From: Thiomicrorhabdus sp963677355
GTDB taxonomy: Bacteria > Pseudomonadota > Gammaproteobacteria > Thiomicrospirales > Thiomicrospiraceae
Direction of reading: 5' to 3'
NCBI GenBank assembly: GCA_963677355.2
Contig: CAXXXQ010000003.1
Location: 389,524-453,523, forward strand
DNA: 64,000 nucleotides
The notes under the pieces were generated by a model. It was not told the origin of the DNA. It saw nothing but the letters and a program-made list of their open reading frames with translations, and did not search any database. Shown here in pieces: positions 1 to 9,145 of this stretch. The stretch's first letter is position 1. The number at the start of each line of letters is the position of its first letter. The translations under genes were made by a program, and so were the position numbers.

Positions 1-2
1 TT

Positions 3-227
3 GAAGGTCAGAAAGGCTTGCATATTGTCATGCAACAAAATGGCCAACCGGTTACCGTAATTGTAATGCCGGGACAGCAGTTGGCGGCTATGGAAGCCTT
101 CAATAAGAGTGACTACCACGGCGAGTTGATTCCGGTTAAAGGCGGAGTGGTTGCCATTGTTGCTAACAGTATGGAACAGGTAGCGCTGGCGCAAATCCGT
201 TTCTTTAAAGCGGTTCGTTTTGTTTGA
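3..227 (+). CDS. C-terminal fragment of an unrecognised protein
   Basis: An open frame runs in from the left edge (Glu-Gly-Gln-Lys-Gly before the first TTG at 18) and stops at 227, so this is the last 74 or so residues of a longer gene cut by the window. The visible part alternates short beta-type stretches (HIVMQQNG, VTVIVMP, GVVAIVANS) and ends in KAVRFV. It resembles the C-terminal domain of small anti-sigma-like DUF3379 proteins, but I cannot confirm that from this piece. No function is assigned. Confidence 0.5.
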   Translation, partial: EGQKGLHIVMQQNGQPVTVIVMPGQQLAAMEAFNKSDYHGELIPVKGGVVAIVANSMEQVALAQIRFFKAVRFV

Positions 228-249
228 AGATAGGTTGAAATCAACTTTA

Positions 250-834
250 CTATTTAGGTGATTTTTTACTGTTTTTAATTTTATTTTGATAATTTTGAGC
301 GAAGCGTTTTTCCATTTTTTTAATTGCTTCAGGTCGGCTCTTATATTGTTCCAACATTTTTTCACCTGCTGGTTTTTTATATGGTTCGTCTTCCTTAATA
401 TTTTCTCCATCATAAAACATCCATGTCCATTGCAGCATGGCATTAATATAATCTGGATGTTCAGGAACTAATTTGTGATGATTTGCTATAGCCTTGAGAA
501 TTGCTCCTAATGCAGATATGTCAGGGTCTAGGCTAACTTCAACTTCGTCATCTTTATCCATATGCTTAAGATCATTGATATTTAGTTTGTCATTGATATG
601 TTTAGCATACTTTGCCTTAGAAGGCGTTTGGTTTGATAGTGCCTCTTCTACGCCCCTTGCATAATCGGAAAAAGGTTGTTTACCTTCTTTAAGAACTAAG
701 CCATGCAGAATTCCATCTGCTGCACCTGCTAGGGTAATCGCAGAGATGCGATCACGACGACTAATAAAAAGTTCAATAGCTATCTCTAACTGTCTTTGCG
801 CTAGTTCAAGTTTTGTTATTTTAGTTTCAGGCAT
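250..834 (-). CDS. uncharacterised 194-residue helical protein
   Basis: Not assigned to a named function. The N-terminal 45 residues form an amphipathic helix pair (LELAQRQLEIAIELF, then ITLAGAADGILHGL), like the first helices of HEPN-type or other small all-helical proteins. The C-terminus is rich in Lys and looks disordered. There is no signal peptide or membrane segment. The gene lies 5 bp after the stop of the large acyl-CoA synthetase/acetyltransferase gene on the same strand, so it is probably the last gene of that transcript. Its AT-rich composition contrasts with the neighbour, which may indicate later acquisition. Confidence 0.6.
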   Translation of the reverse strand: MPETKITKLELAQRQLEIAIELFISRRDRISAITLAGAADGILHGLVLKEGKQPFSDYARGVEEALSNQTPSKAKYAKHINDKLNINDLKHMDKDDEVEVSLDPDISALGAILKAIANHHKLVPEHPDYINAMLQWTWMFYDGENIKEDEPYKKPAGEKMLEQYKSRPEAIKKMEKRFAQNYQNKIKNSKKSPK

Positions 835-839
835 TAGTT

Positions 840-3536
840 CTATGATGTCGTTAGTAGGTTCAACGAAATGGCCATGACTTGAGGGTCTTCCTCCAATGGC
901 ACAACTTTGAAACCGAAGTTTTTCGCCAGCGTCAGCATTCCCTGATTTTCCGTCAGCACCTCACCTTCCATCTGATGCAGTCCTTTGGCCTTTGCATGCT
1001 TGATCAGGCTTTTCAGCAAGAGAGCGCCGACTCCTTTATGCTGGTAGTCGTCTCGGACGACAATCGCCATTTCGCAAGATTTACCGTCCGGGTTGGTGGT
1101 ATAACGGGTAACCCCGATCTCGATGGTCTGTTCATGCTGGTCTTCGGTGGTGGCAATAAAGGCCATCTCCCGGTCGTAATCTATCTGGGTAAAACGGGAT
1201 AACATTTCCGGCGTCAGGGTTTGCATGCTGTTCATAAAACGCAGGTAGCGGCTGCGGTCGGATAGGTTTTGCACAAAATCCATTTCCATTTTGGCATCTT
1301 CCGGGCGGATCGGACGGATGATGATATTCAAGCCTTTGCGGGTTTCGATGGACTGGACCAGCTCGTTCGGATAAGGGTGTATCGCCATGTGTTGATAGGG
1401 TTTGTGATTCACCGGCAGAGATTTGACTACAATGCGTGCATCTACTGCCATGACGCCGTTCTCATCGGAGAACAACGGGTTGATGTCGAGCTCTTCAATT
1501 TCCGGTAGTTGCGCCACCATGTCGGATATACGGATCAACAAATCGATGATCGCTTCGTGATCCGCTTCGGGCAGCCCGCGGAACGCTTTGAGCATCTTCG
1601 ATACCTTGGTGCGTTTAATCATTTTTTGAGCTAGAAAGCGGTTTAACGGCGGTAGGGCGACAGAGCGGTCATGAATGACTTCCACCGTGGTGCCGCCGCT
1701 GCCGAAAGTGATGGCGGGACCAAATACCGGATCGCGAATGACGCCTACCAACAGTTCTCGAGCATGTGTATGTTTAAACATCGGTTCGACCGTGGCACCC
1801 AGTAGAGTCGCTTCAGGATGTTCTTTAGCGATTTTGTCGAGCATATTGCCGTATTGTGTACGCACCTCTTGTACCGTATGTAAATTCAGTTTGACGCCTC
1901 CAACATCGGACTTATGGGTCAGATCGGGCGAATTGATTTTCAGACTGACCGGAAAACCGATTGATTCGGCGGCCACCATCGCTTGTGTCGGGTTGTTGAC
2001 CTCAATCGCTTGGGTAATCGGAATACCGAAGGCGTGCATGACCGCACGAGTTTCTGCACCGCTCAACAAATTGCGGTGATCGGCTAGAACCGATTCGATA
2101 ATGAAGCGGGCTCCTTGAGCGTCGGTACTCTGTTCGCACTGGTCGGCGGGAGCAGGAGTTTGCAGCAATAATGCTTGGTTTTGATGATAGGTCGATATAA
2201 AGTTAAAAGCTTCTACAGCCGCCTCGGGCGTCCGAAAAGTCGGGATGCCGGCTTCGCTGAATAGATGGCGAGCTTCTCTCACCAAAGAGTCGCCGAGCCA
2301 GGCGGTAAAAATCGGTTTATCCAAGCCGGCCTGTTCAACGTAATCGATAATCGCTTGGGCAATACCGCTCGGATCACTCATGGCCTGAGGCGTCAGAATA
2401 ATCAGGGTGCCGTCGTACTGATCGTCGTTTTGGCAGACCTTTAACGCTTGTATATAACGGTCGCTGGTGGCATCTCCCAAGATATCGATCGGGTTGCCGT
2501 GCGACCAATGTTCCGGCAGAAAAGCGTTGAAGGCTTGCAGGCTTTCGGCACTCAAATCTGGCAACTTTAAACCGAGTTCAGCCGCGCGGTCGGTTGCCAT
2601 CACGCCCGGACCGCCGCCGTTGGTCAAGATGGCCAGCCGGTTGTTTTTTATTTTGATATTCTGAGTCAGAGATTTGGCGGCGGCGAAAAGTTGCGAGATC
2701 GAGTGTGCGCGAACCGCTCCGGAACGTTCTATCGCTGCATCGAAAACATCATCACCGCCAACCAAGGCACCGGTATGGGAAATCGCCGCTTTTGAACCTT
2801 CCGGCATGCGCCCGGATTTGAGAAGGATGACGGGTTTCATACGCGCGGCAGTTTTCAAGCCACTCATAAAACGTCGGGATTCGGAGACGCCTTCGATATA
2901 AAGCAGAATGCTTCTGGTTTTTGGATCAAGTGCCAAAAAGTCCAAAATCTCGCCAAAATCGATATCGGCGGCATCGCCGGTCGAAACCACTTGCGAAAAA
3001 CCGATACCGTTCGCTTCCGCCCAATCGAGGATAGCGGTGCAGATGGCACCGGATTGCGAGACCAGCGCCAGATTGCCGGCCACCGCCTGGTTTTTGCTGA
3101 AGGTCGCGTTCAGGCCGATTTCCGGGCGGATAATGCCCAGACAGTTCGGACCAAGCAGGCGCATGCCATAGGTTTTGGCGGTTTCGGTCATTTTTTGTTG
3201 TAAACGTTTACCGGCTTCGTCTTCAAAACCGGCGGAAAGAATAATCGCGTTGGCGACCCCTTGTTCTCCGCAGGATTGGATGATAGCCGGTATGGTTTTA
3301 GCCGGCGTGGCGATAACCGCAAGGTCGGGAATCGCCGGCAATGCTTCGATATTTGGATAACAGACTTGATTTCGTACTCGCTCATGCTTAGGATTAATGG
3401 GATAAATCTCGCCTTTAAAGCCAGCCGTCAGCAGATTGTCAAAGGCGTTCCCGCCAACGGAGTCTGGCGCTTCGCCAGCGCCAAATACAGCAATGCTTTT
3501 CGGCTTAAATAAGTTGGTAAGATAGTGCGGCCCCAT
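840..3536 (-). CDS. ADP-forming acyl-CoA synthetase fused to GNAT acetyltransferase (Pat/YfiQ-like)
   Basis: An 898-residue fusion in the order of bacterial protein lysine acetyltransferases of the Pat/PatZ type. A CoA-binding Rossmann domain (about 1-130, FGAGEAPDSVGGN) is followed by two flavodoxin-like CoA-ligase domains (about 150-460), an ATP-grasp domain (about 480-700) and a C-terminal GNAT domain (about 735-885, with the acetyl-CoA loop near DYQHKGVGALLL). The SHTGA motif with His254 is the phospho-histidine site of active ADP-forming acetyl-CoA synthetases. Enterobacterial PatZ is described as having lost this residue, so the ligase half may still be active here. The start at 3536 is preceded by AGGAG. 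The gene is divergent, by only 25 bp, from a deacetylase-family gene, which suggests reversible protein acetylation. An acetate/propionate-CoA ligase role is the alternative. Confidence 0.88.
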   Translation of the reverse strand: MGPHYLTNLFKPKSIAVFGAGEAPDSVGGNAFDNLLTAGFKGEIYPINPKHERVRNQVCYPNIEALPAIPDLAVIATPAKTIPAIIQSCGEQGVANAIILSAGFEDEAGKRLQQKMTETAKTYGMRLLGPNCLGIIRPEIGLNATFSKNQAVAGNLALVSQSGAICTAILDWAEANGIGFSQVVSTGDAADIDFGEILDFLALDPKTRSILLYIEGVSESRRFMSGLKTAARMKPVILLKSGRMPEGSKAAISHTGALVGGDDVFDAAIERSGAVRAHSISQLFAAAKSLTQNIKIKNNRLAILTNGGGPGVMATDRAAELGLKLPDLSAESLQAFNAFLPEHWSHGNPIDILGDATSDRYIQALKVCQNDDQYDGTLIILTPQAMSDPSGIAQAIIDYVEQAGLDKPIFTAWLGDSLVREARHLFSEAGIPTFRTPEAAVEAFNFISTYHQNQALLLQTPAPADQCEQSTDAQGARFIIESVLADHRNLLSGAETRAVMHAFGIPITQAIEVNNPTQAMVAAESIGFPVSLKINSPDLTHKSDVGGVKLNLHTVQEVRTQYGNMLDKIAKEHPEATLLGATVEPMFKHTHARELLVGVIRDPVFGPAITFGSGGTTVEVIHDRSVALPPLNRFLAQKMIKRTKVSKMLKAFRGLPEADHEAIIDLLIRISDMVAQLPEIEELDINPLFSDENGVMAVDARIVVKSLPVNHKPYQHMAIHPYPNELVQSIETRKGLNIIIRPIRPEDAKMEMDFVQNLSDRSRYLRFMNSMQTLTPEMLSRFTQIDYDREMAFIATTEDQHEQTIEIGVTRYTTNPDGKSCEMAIVVRDDYQHKGVGALLLKSLIKHAKAKGLHQMEGEVLTENQGMLTLAKNFGFKVVPLEEDPQVMAISLNLLTTS

Positions 3537-3561
3537 GAAAACTCCTAGAGAGATATGACGA

Positions 3562-4485
3562 GTGAATTTATATATTACAAGCGAAAAATGTAATTTGCAT
3601 GATAACGGTAACTATCATCCAGAAACGGGCGAGCGAGTCAAACGAATTCAGGATCATTTGATCAGCAGCCAGCTTTACGACTGGTTTTATCACGCCGAAT
3701 CCCGCGCCGCAACCGATGAGGAGATTGCCCTGTTTCATGATCCGCAACTTATACGCTGGCTGGAAAAGCATACTCCCGAATCCGGTTCGGTGGAAGTGGT
3801 TGAGGATGTGCATCTGTGCAAAGATTCGGTACTGGCCGCCCGCCATGCCGTCGGGGCGGTTTTGGATGGCGTGGATGCGCTCCAACAGGGCAAGGCCAAA
3901 CGGGTCTTTTGTAATGTTCGACCGCCGGGGCATCATGCCGAATACGCCGAATCTAAAGGGTTTTGTCTGCTCAATAACGTTGCCATCGGTGCGGCCTATG
4001 CACTGGCCCGTTATGAGATCAATCGTGTCGCTATTGTCGACTTTGACGTGCATCACGGTAATGGTACCGAATGCTTCGTGCGTCGCGAGCCGCGTGCCTG
4101 GTTGGGTTCCAGTTTTGAACATCCGTTGTATCCGTTCTGCGAGGCGGAATCGGATATTGCGAACATGGTGAAAATGCCGCTGGCGAAATATTCGGGGCCG
4201 GACGATTTCAGACAAGTTTGGTCGGAAGTCGGCTTGCCGGCTCTGGAGGCTTTTGAACCGGATTTGATTCTGGTTTCGGCCGGTTTTGATGCCCACGCTT
4301 TGGACGCCATGAGTCATTTACAGTTGCATGAAGCCGATTACGTTTGGATTACCGAACAGCTGAACCATTTGGCTAATCGGCTTTGCGACGGCAAAATCGT
4401 CTCGGTATTGGAAGGGGGCTACGATTTGGGGGCGCTTAGGGTCTCGGCGACGGAGCACATTAAAACTTTGTTTGAACTGAGTTAG
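3562..4485 (+). CDS. histone deacetylase family (AcuC/HDAC-like) zinc amidohydrolase
   Basis: A 307-residue arginase/deacetylase-fold protein. The HDAC catalytic set is visible: the His pair in RPPGHHAEYAE, the metal ligands in VDFDVHHGNGT and SAGFDAH, and the Gly-Gly-Tyr of EGGYDLGAL. Members remove acetyl groups from protein lysines, acetylpolyamines or other small amides; the sequence does not settle the substrate. The start is GTG at 3562; the nearby ATG at 3554 is in another frame that stops quickly. Divergent pairing with the acetyltransferase-like gene on the other strand supports a role in reversing protein acetylation. Transcription ends at the shared hairpin just downstream. Confidence 0.9.
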   Translation: MNLYITSEKCNLHDNGNYHPETGERVKRIQDHLISSQLYDWFYHAESRAATDEEIALFHDPQLIRWLEKHTPESGSVEVVEDVHLCKDSVLAARHAVGAVLDGVDALQQGKAKRVFCNVRPPGHHAEYAESKGFCLLNNVAIGAAYALARYEINRVAIVDFDVHHGNGTECFVRREPRAWLGSSFEHPLYPFCEAESDIANMVKMPLAKYSGPDDFRQVWSEVGLPALEAFEPDLILVSAGFDAHALDAMSHLQLHEADYVWITEQLNHLANRLCDGKIVSVLEGGYDLGALRVSATEHIKTLFELS

Positions 4486-4542
4486 TACGATTTACGCCGG
4501 GAGAAATCGAGATCGGAGTCTCGAAAAAATCTGTGCAAATAA

Positions 4543-4569
4543 AAACGCCATGAATGATTCATGGCGTTT
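4543..4569. terminator. bidirectional Rho-independent terminator
   Basis: A perfect 12-bp stem with a TGA loop (arms 4543-4554 and 4558-4569). T-rich tails follow on the + strand (CTTTTTC) and on the - strand. It sits between the convergent deacetylase and nrdB genes and serves both. Confidence 0.9.
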
Positions 4570-4598
4570 CTTTTTCTGGTTGAGTTAATACTCTGGGT

Positions 4599-5732
4599 TT
4601 ATAGCGAGAAGTCGCTGAAATCAGCGGTATCAACCGACGAGTCAACCTGACCGACCAGATAAGAACTGATCTCCGACTCTTGCGGCGCAACCTGAACATT
4701 GTCGCTCACCAGCCAGTTATTCATCCACGGCAGCGGGTTGCTGGTATTTTCAAAAATTGGCTCCAAACTCAAAGCTTTCAAGCGCACATTGGTAATGTAT
4801 TCCACGTAATCTTTCAAAATGCTGGCGTTCAAACCGATCATCGAACCGTCTTTGAACAAATAATCCGCCCACTGTTTTTCTTGCTCGGCCGCTTCACGGA
4901 AGATCTGGTAAGTCATCTCCAGTTGCTCTTTGGCGATTTCCGCCATTTCCGGATCGTCCTTGCCGTCACGCAACATTTGAATCATGTTTTGCGTACCGGA
5001 CAAGTGCAAAGCTTCATCTCGTGCAATCAGTTTGATGACCTTGGCGTTACCTTCCATCAATGAGCGTTCTGCGAACGAGAAGCTACAGGCGAACGAGACA
5101 TAGAAACGGATCGCTTCCAATACATTGACCGATACTAGCGTCAGATACAGAGCGGTTTTGATTTTCTTGCGGAATTCGTCGTCTTTATCGATATCGATCT
5201 CGTTGGCGTACATGTGGTTGGTCAAGGCGATCAGTTCGTCATAGTGTTCGGTGACACTCACGGCACGTTTGGTAATTTCCTCGTTGGTGACAATATCGTC
5301 AAACACGATAGATGGATCCGAGACGATATTACGAATAATGTGTGTGTATGAACGGCTATGGATGGTTTCCGAGAACGACCAGGTTTCAATCCAGGTTTCC
5401 AGCTCGGGAATCGATACCAATGGCAGTAACGCAACGTTCGGCGAGCGGCCTTGTACCGAATCCAGTAGAGTCTGGTATTTCAGGTTACTGATAAAAATAT
5501 GCTGTTCGTTTGCCGGTAGTTCGGCATAATCGCTGCGGTCGGTTGAAAGGTCAACCTCTTCAGGACGCCAGAAAAAACTAAGCTGCTTTTCGATTAACTT
5601 TTCAAAAAATGGATATTTTTGTTGGTCATAGCGAGCGACATTGACATTTTGTCCAAAAAACATCGGCTCTTTCATTGCGTTGTTGTTTGCACGACAGAAA
5701 GTTGAATAGGTGTGTTTATCTTGGCAGCTCAT
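4599..5732 (-). CDS. nrdB: ribonucleoside-diphosphate reductase class Ia, beta subunit
   Basis: A 377-residue ferritin-like R2 subunit that makes the tyrosyl radical used by NrdA to reduce ribonucleotides. It aligns closely with Escherichia coli NrdB by eye: KEPMFFGQ near the N-terminus, the metal-binding Glu and His plus radical Tyr in SFSETIHSRSYTHI (about residue 130), and the EAIRFYVSFACSFSFAE and ARDEALHL helices carrying the remaining ligands. The C-terminal tail (SSYLVGQVDS...) is the NrdA docking peptide. The N-terminus is a few residues longer than in E. coli. It is unusual that nrdA is not adjacent: it lies 8 kb away on the same strand with unrelated genes between. I see no convincing NrdR box in front of nrdB. 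Confidence 0.96.
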   Translation of the reverse strand: MSCQDKHTYSTFCRANNNAMKEPMFFGQNVNVARYDQQKYPFFEKLIEKQLSFFWRPEEVDLSTDRSDYAELPANEQHIFISNLKYQTLLDSVQGRSPNVALLPLVSIPELETWIETWSFSETIHSRSYTHIIRNIVSDPSIVFDDIVTNEEITKRAVSVTEHYDELIALTNHMYANEIDIDKDDEFRKKIKTALYLTLVSVNVLEAIRFYVSFACSFSFAERSLMEGNAKVIKLIARDEALHLSGTQNMIQMLRDGKDDPEMAEIAKEQLEMTYQIFREAAEQEKQWADYLFKDGSMIGLNASILKDYVEYITNVRLKALSLEPIFENTSNPLPWMNNWLVSDNVQVAPQESEISSYLVGQVDSSVDTADFSDFSL

Positions 5733-5802
5733 AGTGTCCGGATTCCATAAAAAATAACCAAGCTATTTTAGTACAGAAATCTCAAGATGAATAGTATATT
5801 AA

Positions 5803-5817
5803 TGAGAATAATTCTCT
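5803..5817. promoter_or_regulatory. Fur-type 7-1-7 dyad
   Basis: TGAGAAT-A-ATTCTCT is a near-perfect inverted repeat that fits the Fur 7-1-7 pattern (TGATAATNATTATCA with symmetric T to G changes). It lies in the 218-bp divergent region between nrdB and the pseudo-receiver gene and could control either one. Assignment rests on motif likeness only. Confidence 0.45.
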
Positions 5818-5950
5818 TTTGTAAACTATGAAGATGAAAATGTTTTACTTTCTTTGAATATGATCCGTGATAGATGATAATGAAGTTATAAATTTAATGA
5901 ACTTTGTATACTTCATTTGCAAATAAAGAGGTAGAAGTAAGAGGTAAGTT

Positions 5951-6418
5951 TTGGCGTTTAAAGACAAGTTAATCTGGTTGAAAGGCAAAAAAATAGCGGT
6001 ATGTGAACCGGATGAAACCCGTTTTGCCGAGATAAAACTATTTCTTGAGCATTACCATATTGAGGTCACCGGACTGAACAGTGCGGAAGCAATGTCAGCC
6101 GATCTGCAACAGCGTCGTTATGCCACTCATCGGGTATTTTTTGCCGTTTTTATCAATTACGAACTGGCCGAACAGATGGAGCCTGCCTGGCGTGAAGTAA
6201 CAACGGTGAACCCGAAGCTATTAAAGACACCGATGGTTCTAATGGTCTCTGAAACTCAATTAAAGGATGGACAGGCACTGATTGACACGGGTTATTTTCG
6301 CTATACCTTAACCTATCCGATATCAGCGTCAGACCTATTAAGAGTCTTAAGACGATTAAATCGCTGGAATGCAATCCGCGGCGATATCAGTCCGACGGCC
6401 ACGTTGGATAAACCCTAA
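5951..6418 (+). CDS. degenerate response-regulator receiver-like protein
   Basis: A 155-residue stand-alone domain with the beta-alpha layout of a CheY-like receiver: KKIAVCEPDETR as the first strand and acidic pocket, LKTPMVLMVSE as the fourth strand, YPISASDLLRVLRR as the last loop and helix. The phospho-acceptor Asp is missing (FINYELAEQ at that place) and the conserved Lys-Pro is Tyr-Pro, so it is unlikely to be phosphorylated. Pseudo-receivers usually work through protein contacts. The start is TTG at 5951 behind GAGGTAAG. The stop nearly touches the convergent uup stop. The target is unknown. Confidence 0.7.
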   Translation: MAFKDKLIWLKGKKIAVCEPDETRFAEIKLFLEHYHIEVTGLNSAEAMSADLQQRRYATHRVFFAVFINYELAEQMEPAWREVTTVNPKLLKTPMVLMVSETQLKDGQALIDTGYFRYTLTYPISASDLLRVLRRLNRWNAIRGDISPTATLDKP

Positions 6419-6422
6419 CGGT

Positions 6423-8369
6423 TTAATCGCCCATTACCATCGATTCCAGTTCTTCCCAGCGTTCAAACGCGCTTTCCAGTTCAGCTTCTTTATCGCTTAG
6501 TTGAGTTAAGGTCGCTTGTACTATACGCTCTTCCTTCTGATAGAAATCCGCTGCCAAAATTTGATTATTGAGCGCTTCCAGTTCGGTTTCCAGTTGTTCG
6601 ATCTGTTCCGGCAGGGCGTCATATTCACGCTGATCTTTATAACTCAACTTTTTCGGTTTTTTGGCGACGGTTGCTGGAGCTGGTGTCCCAACTTCTTCTG
6701 CAGCCGCTTCGCTGTTTTCCTGCGGCTTGTCTACTGTTTTGCTTGCCGCTGATTTTGACGGATTTTTATAGTGCTCCGGACGTTGACGCAACCAGTCATC
6801 ATAGCCGCCAACGTACTCATTGACTTCACCCGGTGCGTCAAATACCAGCGAGCTGGTGCAGACATGGTTGAGGAAAGCACGGTCGTGGCTGACGATCAAT
6901 ACCGTACCTTGATAATTCATCAGTAACTCTTCAAGTAATTCCAGCGTTTCGACATCGAGATCGTTGGTCGGTTCGTCGAGAATCAACAAGTTGGAAGGTT
7001 TACAAAATACGCGAGCCAGCAATAGACGATTGCGTTCTCCACCGGACAAAGCCTTGACCGGTTGGCGGGCGCGATCCGGACTGAACAGGAAATCGGACAG
7101 ATAGCTCATCACGTGTTTGCGTTGACCGTTGATTTCGACATGGTCGCTCTCTTCGAGCACACTTTCCACGACCGCTTTCTCTTCGTCCAATTGGGCGCGG
7201 TGCTGGTCAAAATAGGCGATGTCGAGATTGGTGCCCAGTTTGACCTGCCCCGAATCCGGCTGCTGTTTGCCGAGTAACAGGCTGATCAAGGTTGATTTAC
7301 CGCAACCGTTTTCACCGATAATACCGACCTTGTCACCGCGCACAATCAGTGTGCTCAGGTTGTTGACGATCGGCTTATCGGGCCAGCCAAAACTGAGGTC
7401 GCTGATTTCAATGACCTGTTTCCCGGAAATATCTGAAGTGTTGACTTGCAGATTGGCGGTACCCTGTTGGCTACGGCGCGCTTTATGTTGTTCTCTGAGT
7501 TTTTCTAGTGCACGCACCCGGCCTTCATTACGGGTACGACGCGCTTTGATACCTTGGCGAATCCAGGCTTCTTCCTGGGCAAGTTTCTTGTCGAATTCGG
7601 CATTTTGTTTGGCTTGGGCGTCAAGGAAATCGGCTTTGCGCTGCAAGTAGGTATGGTAGTCGCACTGCCAGTTGCTGAGGTGGCCGCGGTCAAGGTCGAT
7701 GATACGAGTTGCCAAAGCCTGTAGGAAAGCACGGTCGTGGGTAATGAACACCAGCGAGCAGCGAATGTTCTTTAGAAACCCTTCCAGCCATTGAATGGAC
7801 GGGATATCCAAGTGGTTAGTCGGTTCGTCCAGAAGCAGTACGTCCGGATTCTGAACCAGCGCCTGAGCCAGCAGGACTCGGCGTTTCATTCCGCCCGACA
7901 GAGTCGAGAACTCGCTGTCAGCCGGTAGTCCTAGTTTGGAGATCACGGTATCGACGCTCTGTTTGAGATCCCAACCGTTTTTGGCTTCCAGTTCTTGCTG
8001 GGTCTCGGTAAAGGCTTCCAGAACGGCTTCGCTGTAGTTTTGCTCCAGCTGCATACTCAACTGATGGAACTTTTCCAGTAGCTCACCTAGATTACCCATT
8101 CCTTGGGCAATGACGTGAAATACGCTGCCGGTAGTATCGTGTGGCACTTCCTGCTGGAGTTTGGCGATTTTCAAGCCATCCTGCAAAATACGGGTGCCGC
8201 TGTCCTGCGGAATCAAGCCTTCGATGACTTTCAACAGGGTGGATTTACCTTCTCCGTTGCGCCCGACGATACAGACTCGCTCGTTGGCTTCAAGTTGGAA
8301 GTTGATTTTGTTGAGTAGCGGAGCGGCTCCAAAACTAAGGGAAAGGTCGCGTAAAAATAGTAGTGCCAT
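6423..8369 (-). CDS. uup: ABC-F family ATPase Uup
   Basis: A 648-residue soluble tandem ABC ATPase without membrane segments, which is the ABC-F layout. Walker A motifs are GRNGEGKST (about 36) and GENGCGKST (about 350). The ABC signatures are LSGGMKRR and LSGGERNR, and the Walker B regions are LLLDEPTNHLD and LILDEPTNDLD. A charged linker of about 80 residues separates the domains, and the C-terminus has the acidic/Lys-rich spacer followed by a coiled coil typical of Uup. Uup acts on ribosomes or branched DNA and its loss raises precise transposon excision. Length and layout match E. coli Uup (635 residues). Confidence 0.93.
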   Translation of the reverse strand: MALLFLRDLSLSFGAAPLLNKINFQLEANERVCIVGRNGEGKSTLLKVIEGLIPQDSGTRILQDGLKIAKLQQEVPHDTTGSVFHVIAQGMGNLGELLEKFHQLSMQLEQNYSEAVLEAFTETQQELEAKNGWDLKQSVDTVISKLGLPADSEFSTLSGGMKRRVLLAQALVQNPDVLLLDEPTNHLDIPSIQWLEGFLKNIRCSLVFITHDRAFLQALATRIIDLDRGHLSNWQCDYHTYLQRKADFLDAQAKQNAEFDKKLAQEEAWIRQGIKARRTRNEGRVRALEKLREQHKARRSQQGTANLQVNTSDISGKQVIEISDLSFGWPDKPIVNNLSTLIVRGDKVGIIGENGCGKSTLISLLLGKQQPDSGQVKLGTNLDIAYFDQHRAQLDEEKAVVESVLEESDHVEINGQRKHVMSYLSDFLFSPDRARQPVKALSGGERNRLLLARVFCKPSNLLILDEPTNDLDVETLELLEELLMNYQGTVLIVSHDRAFLNHVCTSSLVFDAPGEVNEYVGGYDDWLRQRPEHYKNPSKSAASKTVDKPQENSEAAAEEVGTPAPATVAKKPKKLSYKDQREYDALPEQIEQLETELEALNNQILAADFYQKEERIVQATLTQLSDKEAELESAFERWEELESMVMGD

Positions 8370-8419
8370 GCAGTGAATCTGTTCCGAGTTGTATCAATTA
8401 AGTTCAGTCGTAAGTGCCG

Positions 8420-9145
8420 TTAATCCAGTTTAACGATTTCCAGAATAAGGTTCTGACTGGATTGGATATTATAACGATTCAGCTGGCAGCTATGCAGGTC
8501 ATCGCATTGGTGCTGCCAAAAGCCTAAGACCTGTGCGGTCTCTTCGGTTGGAATCGGTTTGCCGTTGGCCTGCTTATCCCATTGGTACCAGAGATTGAAA
8601 ACCAATAACCCGGGTGAACCGATACTTTTCCAGAGCGCCTCTTGGAAAGACAAACGACTCATGCCGGAAGGCAAGCCATCGGCATCGAAAATATCGATGA
8701 TGACCGCATCATAGGGGTGTTGATTGTCCTCGACAAACTCGATAGCGTCGCCTTGCACCACCTCGATTTCGGGTTCATCCGGCAGTTGGAAGAAACGGTA
8801 GGCACAATCGATCACGGCTTGGCGGAGTTCAACCACCGTCATTTGCAGGTTAGGGTGATTGTGAAATAGATGGTGCGCCATAGAACCGCCACCCATGCCC
8901 AGCATCAGTACCCGAAAAGCGGAGCGTTTTTTATTGCCATTGATATGCCGTTCGGCAAACTCCAGTACGCGCTCGACAATCTTTTCCTGATATTCAAAGT
9001 TTAGGGTCATCGGCGCGTTGTGATACAAACAACTCTGTTCTATCGGCGAGTCAAAATAGAGTTTGCGGGTGACCCGGTTATCGACCACTTCAATCAGTCC
9101 GTATTCGTCACGAACGCTGTGAATAATCATGCCGTCGTATTTCAT
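8420..9145 (-). CDS. spermidine-synthase-like methyltransferase-fold protein
   Basis: A class I SAM-dependent fold with spermidine-synthase features: the glycine loop LMLGMGGGSMAHHL, an acidic strand end (VVELRQAVID), and VVQGDAIEFVE followed by YDAVIIDIFDADGLP. I take the ATG at 9145, because it overlaps the stop of the preceding thioredoxin-like gene (ATGA) and the protein then begins MKYDGMIIHSV. A GTG 33 bp upstream would only add residues read inside the previous gene. This sub-family is common in gammaproteobacteria and is usually called spermidine synthase-like, but the usual polyamine-binding motifs are not clear, so the substrate is open. Confidence 0.8.
   Translation of the reverse strand: MKYDGMIIHSVRDEYGLIEVVDNRVTRKLYFDSPIEQSCLYHNAPMTLNFEYQEKIVERVLEFAERHINGNKKRSAFRVLMLGMGGGSMAHHLFHNHPNLQMTVVELRQAVIDCAYRFFQLPDEPEIEVVQGDAIEFVEDNQHPYDAVIIDIFDADGLPSGMSRLSFQEALWKSIGSPGLLVFNLWYQWDKQANGKPIPTEETAQVLGFWQHQCDDLHSCQLNRYNIQSSQNLILEIVKLD

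Noticed and set aside
3568..4317. Long open frame antisense to the deacetylase gene
   Set aside because: It is a codon-bias shadow: no recognisable domain and no ribosome binding site, while the + strand frame has the full HDAC motif set.
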